Origin: Hyphomicrobiales bacterium
GTDB lineage: Bacteria; Pseudomonadota; Alphaproteobacteria; Rhizobiales; Xanthobacteraceae
Direction: 5' to 3'
DNA length: 64,000 nucleotides
Assembly (NCBI GenBank): GCA_016185205.1
Contig: JACPOA010000008.1
Coordinates: 1 to 64,000 of the forward strand
The notes under the pieces were generated by a model, which did no database searches, was not told where the DNA came from, and saw nothing but the letters and a program-made list of their open reading frames with translations. Both the position numbers and the translations under genes were made by a program. Position 1 is the stretch's first letter. Each line of letters begins with the position of its first letter. Positions 43,203 through 51,533 of this stretch are shown in pieces.

Positions 43203-44420
43203 TTACGCATACAAAAAATCCAGCACCGCGGTTTCCGCGATCACGGCGCCGTCGGTGCTGTGCAGCCCGGCGCGCGCGCGTTCTTCCTGCGTCTGCGTCG
43301 CCTGCAAGTAGGCGCCGAGGTGGCGCGCGCGCTGGATGATGCGGGTGTTCTCGGCGAGCCGCGCCGCCTCGAAGCGCTTGAGCGCGGCATCGACATCCGG
43401 CTCCGCCGACAGCGCGCCCACCAAAGCCGCGGCGTCGTCGGCCGCCTTCGACACGCCAGCGGCCACATGCGGTCGCGCCACGAAGGCCGCGTCGCCGACG
43501 ATCGCCACCCGGCCGAACGCCATGCGCGGCGACTCCAGATCGTAGATCGGCTGCAGGATCGGTTCTTCAATCAATCGTACAATTTGCCGGAACTGCGGCG
43601 CCAGCAGCCGCTCGGCGTCGGCGCGCATCTCGGCGATCGCCGCGCGCGGGATCAGCGGCGGCGGGATCGAGATCGCGTGCGTGATGCCGCGCTCGTCGGT
43701 GAGCAGCCATTGCAACTTCGTCTTCTCATCGGCCGGCCGGTACCACACCACGTTGTAACGGCGATGGCCCGGGCGCAGATCGTTGTCGGGCCCCGCCACC
43801 GGATAGCCGAGGAACTGCTCGCCCGGCGGCAGGCCGAACGACATGAACTCGAACAGCTCATGATGGGTGTCGGGCGGAATCGCGTCTTCTGCGATCAGCG
43901 CGCGCCAGGCGCTATAGCCGGCATAGCGCGGCGTCACCTCCGGCAGGCATTGCTGGCGCACGGTCGAACGGATGCCGTCGGCGCCGACCAGCAGATCCAC
44001 CTCGATGGTCGCGCCATCGGAAAAATGCGCCAGCACCGCTCGCGGATCCTGCGTCACCCGAGCGAGGCCGCGGCCGCGGTGATAGCGCTCGGGCGGAAAG
44101 GCATCGCGCAGCAGCCGGTAGACGCGCTCCCAGGCCGTGAGCACCTGCGGGCATTCGATCGCCTCGCTCAGTTGCCCTCGCGCATCGATGATCTTGCGGG
44201 TGGTGATGGCGACGCCGAGCGCGGAGGTTTCGAGTTCCAGCCCACGCAACCGCTCGATCAGTTCCTGTTGGGCAACGATGCCGGCGCCGCGGCCGGACAG
44301 TTCGCTGTCCACGCGCTCGAAGATATCCACATCCCAGCCGGCCCGGCGCAGCAACAGGCCACTGAGCAGCCCGCTCATCGAGCCGCCAATGACGACCGCA
44401 CGTCTGCGCGACCCGGCCAA
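43203..44420 (-). CDS. FAD-dependent monooxygenase (2,6-dihydroxypyridine hydroxylase / PHBH-like)
   Basis: 405 aa class A flavoprotein hydroxylase. FAD loop VVIGGSMSGLLSGLLLRRAG, then SGRGAGIVAQQEL, DG motif GADGIRS (near 160) and IVGDAAFVARPHVAAG (near 300). The GRGAGI pattern and C-terminal half resemble 2,6-dihydroxypyridine 3-hydroxylases by eye; I am not certain of the substrate. TTG start at 44420 with AAGGAA upstream. Convergent with the amidohydrolase (7-nt gap), divergent from the cupin gene at 44496. Confidence 0.9.
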   Translation of the reverse strand: MAGSRRRAVVIGGSMSGLLSGLLLRRAGWDVDIFERVDSELSGRGAGIVAQQELIERLRGLELETSALGVAITTRKIIDARGQLSEAIECPQVLTAWERVYRLLRDAFPPERYHRGRGLARVTQDPRAVLAHFSDGATIEVDLLVGADGIRSTVRQQCLPEVTPRYAGYSAWRALIAEDAIPPDTHHELFEFMSFGLPPGEQFLGYPVAGPDNDLRPGHRRYNVVWYRPADEKTKLQWLLTDERGITHAISIPPPLIPRAAIAEMRADAERLLAPQFRQIVRLIEEPILQPIYDLESPRMAFGRVAIVGDAAFVARPHVAAGVSKAADDAAALVGALSAEPDVDAALKRFEAARLAENTRIIQRARHLGAYLQATQTQEERARAGLHSTDGAVIAETAVLDFLYA

Positions 44421-44495
44421 TTGCTGATTCCTTCAATCTTTCCGTCTACGGTAATATGTTATATATGACGGCAAATAACACCGGGAGGACTCTCC

Positions 44496-44948
44496 ATGGC
44501 TCTGACCATGCTCGATAAAGCGGCCGAGAAAAAGGACAAATCGCAGTGGCCGGCCGAGATCGCCGCCGAATTCGAGCGCGAGGCCAAGAATCCGAACCCA
44601 TGCGTGGGCTCCACGCTGCTGTCGGAAACCGAGCGCACGCGCGTATGGATCATTCGCCTCGCGCCTGGCGAGCGCATCGGCTTCCACCGCCACGTGCTGG
44701 ATTATTTCTGGACCGCGGTATCGGGTGGCCGCGGCCGTCAGCACGTGCATGACGGCACCACGGTAGAATATACCTACCAGCCGGGCGAGACCCGCCACGA
44801 GAGCTACGGCGCCGGCCAGTTCAAGGTGCACGACCTGGAAAATCTCGGCGATCACGAAATGATATTCATGACCGTCGAGTTCAAAGACAGCGCCAACAAG
44901 CCGATGCCGCTGCCCGAAGGCGTGCGGCCACAAGCGGCCGCTGCCTGA
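44496..44948 (+). CDS. Small cupin-domain protein
   Basis: 150 aa, single cupin barrel. First motif GERIGFHRHVLDYFWTAVSG (near 56-75) with two His; second motif around YQPGETRHESYG (near 94-105) with Glu and His. This could bind a metal, but the dioxygenase set is not complete enough to call a ring-cleaving enzyme. GGGAGGA ribosome site. Divergent from the FAD monooxygenase across a 75-nt AT-rich promoter region and followed by a strong terminator. Confidence 0.88.
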   Translation: MALTMLDKAAEKKDKSQWPAEIAAEFEREAKNPNPCVGSTLLSETERTRVWIIRLAPGERIGFHRHVLDYFWTAVSGGRGRQHVHDGTTVEYTYQPGETRHESYGAGQFKVHDLENLGDHEMIFMTVEFKDSANKPMPLPEGVRPQAAAA

Positions 44949-44965
44949 TCGACCCGTTACAACCA

Positions 44966-45009
44966 CGCCCGCCCACGGTCTCGTTTGCCCACGGCGGGCG
45001 TTTCATTTT
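44966..45009 (+). terminator. Terminator after the cupin gene
   Basis: CGCCCGCC (44966-44973) and GGCGGGCG (44993-45000) form an 8-bp stem, with further pairing possible, followed by TTTCATTTT. It ends 18 nt downstream of the cupin stop on its 5' side. Confidence 0.75.
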
Positions 45010-45018
45010 GTCGCGGAG

Positions 45019-45104
45019 CGCATGATCCCGAAAAGTGGGCACCGGTTTCCCGCCTTCGCGAAGCCCGCTTCGGCGGGCGAAGGAAGGTCGGATAAGATCA
45101 TGCG
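45019..45104. repeat. CGCATGATC repeat carrying a nested palindrome
   Basis: Outer ends CGCATGATC (45019-45027) and GATCATGCG (45096-45104). Inside is CCCGAAAAGTGGGCACCGGTTT as in the 52613 copy. Near 45049-45082 sits an extra palindrome (CGCCTTCGCG, AAGCCCGCTTCGGCGGGCG) absent from that copy: one dispersed element inserted in another. Confidence 0.75.
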
Positions 45105-45364
45105 CAATTGGTCAGAGTCTTGGGTTCGGCTGAACGCTCGATGGACTAGCCAAGCCGGCGGCCTTCCTGCTAAGTGCCGCGCAAAGCCCGAGCGGGGTTG
45201 TCTAAGCCGCGGATATGGGCGAAAGAAATGTGGGTCTCGGGGGGTAAAGCCGGCCTAATCGATACGTAGATCGCGTTCACCGCATCGCACCGCACGGCAC
45301 CCGTGCCGGGTGATTTCCCTGCCAACGCGAAATGCGTTAAGCGAATGCGCCGGTTGAGGAGCGT
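45105..45364. other. Gene-free stretch before Liv system 3
   Basis: Together with the terminator and repeat this makes a 416-nt gap (44949-45364). I see no supported gene here: a short open frame (45022-45258) starts inside the repeat, has no ribosome site and no family resemblance. The promoter for system 3 should lie here, but I could not assign -35/-10 boxes. Confidence 0.5.
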
Positions 45365-46240
45365 ATGGATATTTCCTTCGATTTGCTGATCAACGCGATC
45401 GCCGCGGGGCTTCTGCTCGGTGGCTTCTATGCCGCCGTCACCGCCGGGGTTTCGATTTCCTTCGGCATGCTCGACATCGTCAACATCGCGCATCCGGGCT
45501 TCGTGATCCTCGGCTCCTACCTCGCCTATTTCATCAACATCAATTACGGCGTCGATCCGATCCTGGTCAGCATCCTGATGCTGCCGGTGTTCTATGCGCT
45601 CGGCGCGCTGGTCTATCAGGTCTATTACCTGTCGTTCGAAAAACGCGGCCAGGAGGCGCTGCGCGGGCTGGCCTTCTTCTTCGGCCTGCTGTTCGTCACC
45701 GAGGTGTCGCTGATCCTGGTGTTCGGCGTCGACTATCGCTACGTCGAGGCCGTCTATATCGGGCCCAGCATTCATATCGGGCTGGTCGACCTGCCGCTGC
45801 GCATGCTGGTGCCCTGCGTTGCCGCGCTGACGCTGTTCGGCGCGATCGAATTGTTCATCACCCGCACCTTCACTGGCCGCGCCATCATGGCGGTGTCGCA
45901 GGATCAGTTGGCGCTGCAATTGATGGCGGCCGATCCGATCCGCATCAAGCGCATCGCCTTCGGTCTCTCGATCGCGATCGCCGCGGTTGCCGGCGCCCTG
46001 CTCATCATCATCCAACCGGTCGAACCCTCGGTCGGCCGCGAATATATCGGCCGCATCTTCGCCATCTGCGTGCTCGGCGGGCTCGGCAGCATGCCCGGCA
46101 CGCTGATCGCCGCCATGCTGCTCGGCGTCGTCGAGAGCCTGACCGCTACGTTTTACGGCCCGTCCTGGGCGCCGGCGGTTTCGTTCGGCTTTCTCCTGCT
46201 CACGCTCGCCTTCCGGCCGGCGGGACTTTTCGGACGGTGA
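45365..46240 (+). CDS. livH: Liv-type ABC transporter permease (LivH family), system 3
   Basis: 291 aa membrane permease, FGMLDIVNIAHPGFVILGSY (near 36-55) as LivH signature with Pro after the usual His, and the docking loop SQDQLALQLMAADPIRIKR. First gene of system 3. The start has GAGGAGC upstream. Shares its last bases with the LivM start. Confidence 0.94.
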   Translation: MDISFDLLINAIAAGLLLGGFYAAVTAGVSISFGMLDIVNIAHPGFVILGSYLAYFININYGVDPILVSILMLPVFYALGALVYQVYYLSFEKRGQEALRGLAFFFGLLFVTEVSLILVFGVDYRYVEAVYIGPSIHIGLVDLPLRMLVPCVAALTLFGAIELFITRTFTGRAIMAVSQDQLALQLMAADPIRIKRIAFGLSIAIAAVAGALLIIIQPVEPSVGREYIGRIFAICVLGGLGSMPGTLIAAMLLGVVESLTATFYGPSWAPAVSFGFLLLTLAFRPAGLFGR

Positions 46241-47259
46241 TGCGCGTGAACACGACCAAATTCGCCTTCATCACGATTGCGGTCGGCGCCGCGGTGATGG
46301 CGTTCGCGCACTGGTTCAACGTCGATTATCTGTACTTCGCCAGCTACACGATCCTGCAATTCATTGTGCTGGCGACCGCCTGGAATATCCTCGGCGGCTA
46401 TTGCGGCTATGTGAATTTCGGCTCGGCCGCCTTCTTCGCGATGGGCGCCTACAGCTCGGTCGCGCTGCACAAATTCGACACCCTGATCGATCATTGGTTT
46501 TCCGGAAGTTTTGCAGCAATCCTCCACGCTGTCTTCCCGCTGCCGATCCCGATTCTGATCTTGTTCGGGGCCATCGTGTCCGGCATCGCCGGCTTCGGCA
46601 TGGGCTACCTGACGTTGCGGCTGCGCGGCTCGTTCTTCGCCATCGCCACGCTCGCGCTCGCGGTGGTGTTGCAGACGCTGGTGGTGAACTGGGAATATGT
46701 CGGCGGATCGCGCGGCGCATACATTATCCGGCCGGAAAGCATCGAATTCGCCGGCATCACGATCAACTACATCGAATATCTGTTCGGGCTGATGCTGCTG
46801 CTAGCGATGATCTCGCTGGTGACCGCGCGTGCGATTGAGCACTCGCAACTCGGCTTCGGCTTCGCCACCATTCGCGACGACGAATTGGCTGCCGAGGCCT
46901 GCGGCGTGCCGACGCTGCGCGTGAAGCTGATCGCCACCACCATATCGGGCGCCTTCATGGGCATGGCCGGCGCGCCGTTCCCCTATTACATCGGCTACCT
47001 GCAGCCGTCGTCGGCCTTCGGCCTCGAATATGCGGTCAACTCGATCGCCATGCCGATGATCGGCGGCACCACCAGCTGGGTCGGTCCGCTGGTCGGCGCG
47101 ATCCTGCTCGGCTCCGCCCAGCAATATGCCACCGTGACCATCTCCTCGGCGGTCAACCTGCTGATCGTCGGCCTCATGCTGGTCGGCTTCGTGATCATCG
47201 CGCCCAACGGCCTGATCGGGCTGGTGCAGGGATGGCGGCGCGCCTGGAGGAAGCCATGA
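46240..47259 (+). CDS. livM: Liv-type ABC transporter permease (LivM family), system 3
   Basis: 339 aa, membrane segments throughout, GGYCGYVNFGSAAFFAMGAY (near 53-72) and the docking loop TIRDDELAAEACGVPTLR. ATG at 46240 overlaps the LivH stop (TGATG); a GTG one codon earlier is possible. It overlaps LivG by 4 nt at its end. Confidence 0.94.
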   Translation: MRVNTTKFAFITIAVGAAVMAFAHWFNVDYLYFASYTILQFIVLATAWNILGGYCGYVNFGSAAFFAMGAYSSVALHKFDTLIDHWFSGSFAAILHAVFPLPIPILILFGAIVSGIAGFGMGYLTLRLRGSFFAIATLALAVVLQTLVVNWEYVGGSRGAYIIRPESIEFAGITINYIEYLFGLMLLLAMISLVTARAIEHSQLGFGFATIRDDELAAEACGVPTLRVKLIATTISGAFMGMAGAPFPYYIGYLQPSSAFGLEYAVNSIAMPMIGGTTSWVGPLVGAILLGSAQQYATVTISSAVNLLIVGLMLVGFVIIAPNGLIGLVQGWRRAWRKP

Positions 47260-47990
47260 CCGCGCTCCTCCACGTCGACAATATTACCAAGCGGTTCGGC
47301 GGCTTCGTCGCGCTCGACGGCATCGATCTCGAAGTGCAGCCAGGCGAGCGGCTTGGACTGATCGGCCCGAACGGCTCCGGCAAGAGCACGCTGGTCAACT
47401 GCATTTGCGGCACCTTGCAGAACGAGAGCGGCAGCGTCAGCTTCGACGGCCAGACCGTCGACGGCCTGGCCGCCCACGAGCGTACGCATCGGGGAATCGC
47501 CCGCAGCTTCCAGTTGCCGCGTCCGTTCCACAGCATGTCGCTCGCCGACAATCTGCGGATTCCACTGCTCTACACCGTGCGCACGCGGGAAGGCATGCTG
47601 CATGCGCACAGTGACCTCAATGCGCGCTGCCATGAACTGCTCGAGATGGTCGGCTTGGCCAAGAAAGCCCGGCAACTGCCGCGCGACCTCACGCAGGTCG
47701 AGATGCGCAAGCTCGAGCTGGCGCGCGCCATGGCGGCGGAGCCGAAGCTGCTGATCGCCGACGAATCCATGGCCGGCCTGTCGCATTCGGAGATCGAAGA
47801 CATCCTGGCGCTGCTGGTGCGGCTGAACGAACGCGGCATCACCGTGATCCTGATCGAGCACATCATGAGCGCGGTGATGAGCTTCTCGCAGCGCCTGGCG
47901 GTTCTGGTGTCGGGCAAGAAGATCGCAGACGGCAAACCGGAAGACGTGGTGCGCAATCCCGAAGTGGTGAGGGCGTATCTTGGCCAATAG
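47256..47990 (+). CDS. livG: Liv-type ABC transporter ATP-binding protein (LivG family), system 3
   Basis: 244 aa. Walker A GPNGSGKST, region LTQVEMRKLELARAM in place of a canonical LSGGQ, and Walker B LLIADESMAGLS with Ala and Ser deviations (usual DEPxAGL). The signature is weak, which may matter for ATP turnover. The ATG at 47256 has GAGGAA upstream and overlaps LivM by 4 nt. Overlaps LivF by 11 nt. Confidence 0.93.
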   Translation: MTALLHVDNITKRFGGFVALDGIDLEVQPGERLGLIGPNGSGKSTLVNCICGTLQNESGSVSFDGQTVDGLAAHERTHRGIARSFQLPRPFHSMSLADNLRIPLLYTVRTREGMLHAHSDLNARCHELLEMVGLAKKARQLPRDLTQVEMRKLELARAMAAEPKLLIADESMAGLSHSEIEDILALLVRLNERGITVILIEHIMSAVMSFSQRLAVLVSGKKIADGKPEDVVRNPEVVRAYLGQ

Positions 47991-48714
47991 CAGCCTCACC
48001 ATCGAGAACGTGCACGCTGCCTATGGCGCGGTGCGGGTGATCCATGACGTCTCGATCAACGTCAATTCCGGCGAGACGGTCGCCCTGCTCGGCACCAATG
48101 GCAACGGCAAAAGCACGCTGATGAAATGCGTGATGGGCATCGTCAAGCCTGCTGCCGGCCGCATCGTCGCGGAAATCGACGGCGAGAAGCACGACCTGGC
48201 CGGGATGGCCACCGAGCAGATCGTCGATCTCGGCATCGCGCTGGTGCCGGAAGGCCGTCGGCTGTTCCCGCGGCTGACGGTGGAAGAAAACCTGCTGCTC
48301 GGCGCGTTCCGCCCCAAGGCGCGCGCGCAGATCAAGACCAATTTCGACTTCTGCTGCGAGGCGTTTCCGCGGCTGGCCGAGCGTCTGAAGCAACTCGCCG
48401 GCAGCATGAGCGGCGGCGAGCAGCAGATGCTGGCGCTGGCGCGCGCGCTGATGCTGGCGCCGCGCATCCTGCTGGTGGACGAGCCCTCCGTGGGTCTGGC
48501 GCCGCTGCTGGTCGCCCGCACCATCGACGCCATCAAGCAGCTCAAGGACCACTATCAGCTCACCGTGCTGATGGCGGAGCAGAACTTCACGCAGGCGATC
48601 CGCATCGCAGACCGCGGCTATGTGATCGTGCACGGCAAGATCGCGTTCGAGGGCCGCTCGGCCGACGAACTCAACAACAACGACCTGATCCGCCAGTTTT
48701 ATCTGGGGATGTGA
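47980..48714 (+). CDS. livF: Liv-type ABC transporter ATP-binding protein (LivF family), system 3
   Basis: 244 aa. Walker A GTNGNGKST, signature MSGGEQQM, Walker B LLVDEPSVGLAP. TTG start at 47980 with GAGGGC upstream and an 11-nt overlap with LivG, exactly as in system 2. Ends system 3 and meets the convergent binding-protein gene at a two-way terminator. Confidence 0.93.
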   Translation: MANSSLTIENVHAAYGAVRVIHDVSINVNSGETVALLGTNGNGKSTLMKCVMGIVKPAAGRIVAEIDGEKHDLAGMATEQIVDLGIALVPEGRRLFPRLTVEENLLLGAFRPKARAQIKTNFDFCCEAFPRLAERLKQLAGSMSGGEQQMLALARALMLAPRILLVDEPSVGLAPLLVARTIDAIKQLKDHYQLTVLMAEQNFTQAIRIADRGYVIVHGKIAFEGRSADELNNNDLIRQFYLGM

Positions 48715-48729
48715 CGTCTCCAAAACAAA

Positions 48730-48760
48730 ACGGCGCGAGGCTTCTCCCGCGCCGTCTTTT
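48730..48760. terminator. Bidirectional terminator between LivF 3 and its binding protein
   Basis: ACGGCGCG (48730-48737) pairs with CGCGCCGT (48748-48755). CTTTT follows on the plus strand and an A-run (CAAAACAAAA, 48721-48730) gives a T-run on the minus strand, so it can serve both convergent genes. Confidence 0.8.
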
Positions 48761-48785
48761 ATTGCCGCAGTGGGCGAGCGTCAGC

Positions 48786-50060
48786 TCACTTCGCCTTCTC
48801 GTAAGGATAGATCACCTTACCGGTGGCCAAATCGGAAGGCGTGAGTATGGTCTGGTAGCTCATGCCCCGCCAGGTCTCCAGGCCGGCGCCTTCCTTGATG
48901 CCGTGGTACTGCACCTGCATCATGCCGGACTTGGTCCATTCGCCGTTCGGCCCGTAGCTCCAGTCACCCATGATGGTCTTGTGGGTGCCCTTGCGCAGCG
49001 CTTCGGCGATCTTGTCGTCATCGAGACTCTTGGCGGTGGTGATGGCCTCGCCCAGCACGCTGATATAGGCGTAGCCCCAGCCGCCGAGATAGTAGCCGAG
49101 CGGATCGACCTTGGCGGCGCCGGCCCGCTCCTGATACTTCTTGAAGAAGGCCTCGGCCGGCGCCATCATTTTTGGCGTCGGCACCCAGGTCTCATAGTTG
49201 ACGATGCCGTTGAGCTTCGACCCGAGCTTGTTCTTGAACACGGTGGCCTGCAAACCGACCATCGCGCCGCCGATCATCTTGGGCTTGTAGTTCGCTTCAT
49301 TAACTGCCTGGACCATGTTGACCGAACTGAGCGGATAGGAGCACACCACCACGAGGTCGGCATTGGTGGCCTGCAGCGCGCGCACGATCGGCGAGAGATC
49401 GGGCGTGTTAAACGGGAAGCTCTTATCATAGACGATCTTGACACCGAAGGTCTTGGCGTTCTCACGCGCGCCCTCGCAAGCGTTTTGCGAGAATTCTGCG
49501 TCCTCGAAAGTCAATGCGACCGTCGTGGGCTTCGGATTTTGTTGCATCGCGACCTGGAAGAAGCCCTCGGTGAACGACGGCTTGGTCTTCGGTCCAGTCG
49601 GCAGCACCGAGAAATATTTCGGGTATTTGAACTCGTGGTTCACATCGAGCGCGAACAGGCTGACGAAGGTTTTTTTCCTTTGGACGATGACCGGCATGGC
49701 CGGCGCCACCATGTTGGTCGCATAACCGCCCAGCACCAGATCGACTTTGTCGACGTCGAGCAGCTTGGTGTAGATGCCCGGAACGGTCGAGGGATTCGAC
49801 TGGTCGTCGTAATAGATGAGCTGCACCGGACGCCCGAGCAGGCCGCCCTTGGCGTTGGTTTCTTCTTCCCAGATCTTCATGCCGAGCAGCGCTTGCTGGC
49901 CGTTCGGCCCGAGCGGGCCGGTCTGCGCCATGCTGAAGCCGATCTTGATCGGCTCCTTGGTCTGGGCACTGGCGGTCGTCACGAACATCGCGCCGGCCGC
50001 GAGGGCAACGACCGCCCCCGCGATCCAGGCGGGCACACGTATTCTCAGCTTAGGCATCAT
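48786..50060 (-). CDS. Liv-type ABC transporter substrate-binding protein, probably for system 3
   Basis: 424 aa. Sec signal peptide (RVPAWIAGAVVALAAGAMF, cleaved after ASA near residue 34), then a type I binding fold (IKIGFSMAQTGPLGPNGQQ). It is not closely similar to the other two Liv binding proteins. The ATG at 50060 has GGGAGGA upstream; the in-frame start at 50135 is rejected. It is convergent with, not cotranscribed with, the system 3 LivHMGF genes, which otherwise have no binding protein. Confidence 0.93.
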   Translation of the reverse strand: MMPKLRIRVPAWIAGAVVALAAGAMFVTTASAQTKEPIKIGFSMAQTGPLGPNGQQALLGMKIWEEETNAKGGLLGRPVQLIYYDDQSNPSTVPGIYTKLLDVDKVDLVLGGYATNMVAPAMPVIVQRKKTFVSLFALDVNHEFKYPKYFSVLPTGPKTKPSFTEGFFQVAMQQNPKPTTVALTFEDAEFSQNACEGARENAKTFGVKIVYDKSFPFNTPDLSPIVRALQATNADLVVVCSYPLSSVNMVQAVNEANYKPKMIGGAMVGLQATVFKNKLGSKLNGIVNYETWVPTPKMMAPAEAFFKKYQERAGAAKVDPLGYYLGGWGYAYISVLGEAITTAKSLDDDKIAEALRKGTHKTIMGDWSYGPNGEWTKSGMMQVQYHGIKEGAGLETWRGMSYQTILTPSDLATGKVIYPYEKAK

Positions 50061-50268
50061 AGTGTCCTCCCTGACTCGTTTTATTTTTCGGTATCGTAAT
50101 AAGGCCCGTGGGGAGCGCAAGGGCCAATTCGTCAAATACCAAGAACCGCTGCAAAATCAGGCCAAATAAAAGCCGCGGCCGGCTGGCCGCGGCGCAGGTG
50201 GTCCTCTGAGAGCACGATTGGCCCACATTCGCCTGGGCGTTATGGGTTTGCGCCGCAAGGTGGGCCGA

Positions 50269-50559
50269 TTACACCCCCTCGACCATGATGGTCTCGACCT
50301 CGCCGGCGCCGCTGCGCCGGAACGCCGCGGCGCGGTCGTATTCCGGCGAGGTGAAGCAGGCGACGCCCTGCTCGAAGGTCGGAAACTCGATCACCACAAA
50401 ACGATGGAATTTGTCCGGGCCTTCCATGATTTGAAAGCGCCCGCCGCGCGCCAGCACCTTGCCGCCGAACTTGGCGAGAATGCCCGGTATCTGGTCGGTG
50501 TATTTCTTGTACTCGACGGGGTCGTTGATCTTGGAACGTGCAACCCAATAAGCAGGCAT
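50269..50559 (-). CDS. DUF1330 family protein
   Basis: 96 aa, the usual length of DUF1330 (dimeric alpha/beta-barrel, ferredoxin-like) proteins: MPAYWVARSKINDPVEYKKY start, GGKVLARGGRFQIMEG (near 34-49) and FPTFEQGVACFTSPEYDRA. Function in the family is mostly unknown. The ATG at 50559 has GAGGAG upstream; an in-frame ATG at 50655 is rejected as it lacks family sequence. Divergent from the second cyclase-family gene. Confidence 0.92.
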   Translation of the reverse strand: MPAYWVARSKINDPVEYKKYTDQIPGILAKFGGKVLARGGRFQIMEGPDKFHRFVVIEFPTFEQGVACFTSPEYDRAAAFRRSGAGEVETIMVEGV

Positions 50560-50667
50560 GTTTGTCTCCTCGACTTTGATGCTAAGCAATATCCAGGACC
50601 GGGATGCTTGGCACAAGGCTTGTGCGCAGAACCGGATGCATGCCGAGCATGACAAAGGGTGTCAGCA

Positions 50668-51444
50668 ATGCCGCGTCAAATCGTCGACATTTCGGTGCCG
50701 CTGGAAAACGGCGTGGCCGCCGATCCTCCCGGTTACGGGCCCACCATCGAATACCAAGATCACCGGCAGACCGCGCCGGACGTGGTGAAGTTCTTCCCCG
50801 GCATGACCGTGGACGAACTGCCCGACCGCGAGGGCTGGGCGATCGAGTGGATCAGGCTGTCGACCCACTGCACCACCCATCTCGACGCGCCCTATCACTT
50901 CGCCTCCACCATGGATCATGGCAAGCGCGCCATCACCATCGACGAGGTGCCACTCGACTGGTGCTTCCAGCCTGGCGTGAAACTCGACTTCCGGCATTTC
51001 CCGGACGGCTATGTGGCGAGCGCGGCCGATGTCGAAGCCGAGCTCAAACGCATCGGCCATACGCTGTCGCCGCTCGACATCGTGGTGGTCAATACCAGTG
51101 CCGGCACCGCCTATGGGCAGCCCGAATATGTCGCCAAGGGTTGCGGCATGGGCCGCGAGGCCACGCTCTATCTGCTCGAACGCGGCGTGCGCGTCACCGG
51201 CACCGACGGCTGGAGCTGGGACGCGCCCTTCGTCTACACCAAGCAGAGATACGCCGAGACCCACGACGCCAAGCTGATCTGGGAGGGCCACCGGGCAGGC
51301 CGCGAGATCGGCTATTGCCACATCGAGAAGCTGCACAATCTGGAGGCGCTGCCGGCCAAGGGCTTCACGGTGAGCTGTTTTCCGGTGAAGGTGCGCGGCG
51401 GCTCGGCCGGCTGGACGCGGGCGGTCGCGATCATTGATGCTTGA
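50668..51444 (+). CDS. Cyclase-family metal-dependent hydrolase (kynurenine formamidase-like), copy 2
   Basis: 258 aa with a complete metal motif STHCTTHLDAPYHF (near residues 70-83), the HxxTHxDxPxH signature of PF04199 enzymes. The ATG at 50668 has AAGGG upstream; a GTG at 50659 is less likely. Shorter than and only distantly similar to the copy at 15988-16941. It precedes a Bug-type binding protein and may process a carboxylated or amide compound taken up by the transporter that follows. Confidence 0.93.
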   Translation: MPRQIVDISVPLENGVAADPPGYGPTIEYQDHRQTAPDVVKFFPGMTVDELPDREGWAIEWIRLSTHCTTHLDAPYHFASTMDHGKRAITIDEVPLDWCFQPGVKLDFRHFPDGYVASAADVEAELKRIGHTLSPLDIVVVNTSAGTAYGQPEYVAKGCGMGREATLYLLERGVRVTGTDGWSWDAPFVYTKQRYAETHDAKLIWEGHRAGREIGYCHIEKLHNLEALPAKGFTVSCFPVKVRGGSAGWTRAVAIIDA

Positions 51445-51533
51445 TTGCCCACCGCACCGGGCGATAGCATCGCGCCACAACAACAAGCCGGCGGGAACAA
51501 CCGGCAAACAGGCATCGCCAGGAGGAATCACAC

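Noticed and set aside
45022-45258. A 78-codon frame between the cupin gene and Liv system 3
   Set aside because: It begins inside a dispersed repeat, has no ribosome site and no resemblance to a known protein.
48126-50099. A 657-codon plus-strand frame opposite the system 3 binding protein
   Set aside because: Runs out of frame through LivF and antisense to a clear binding protein; no protein family resemblance.
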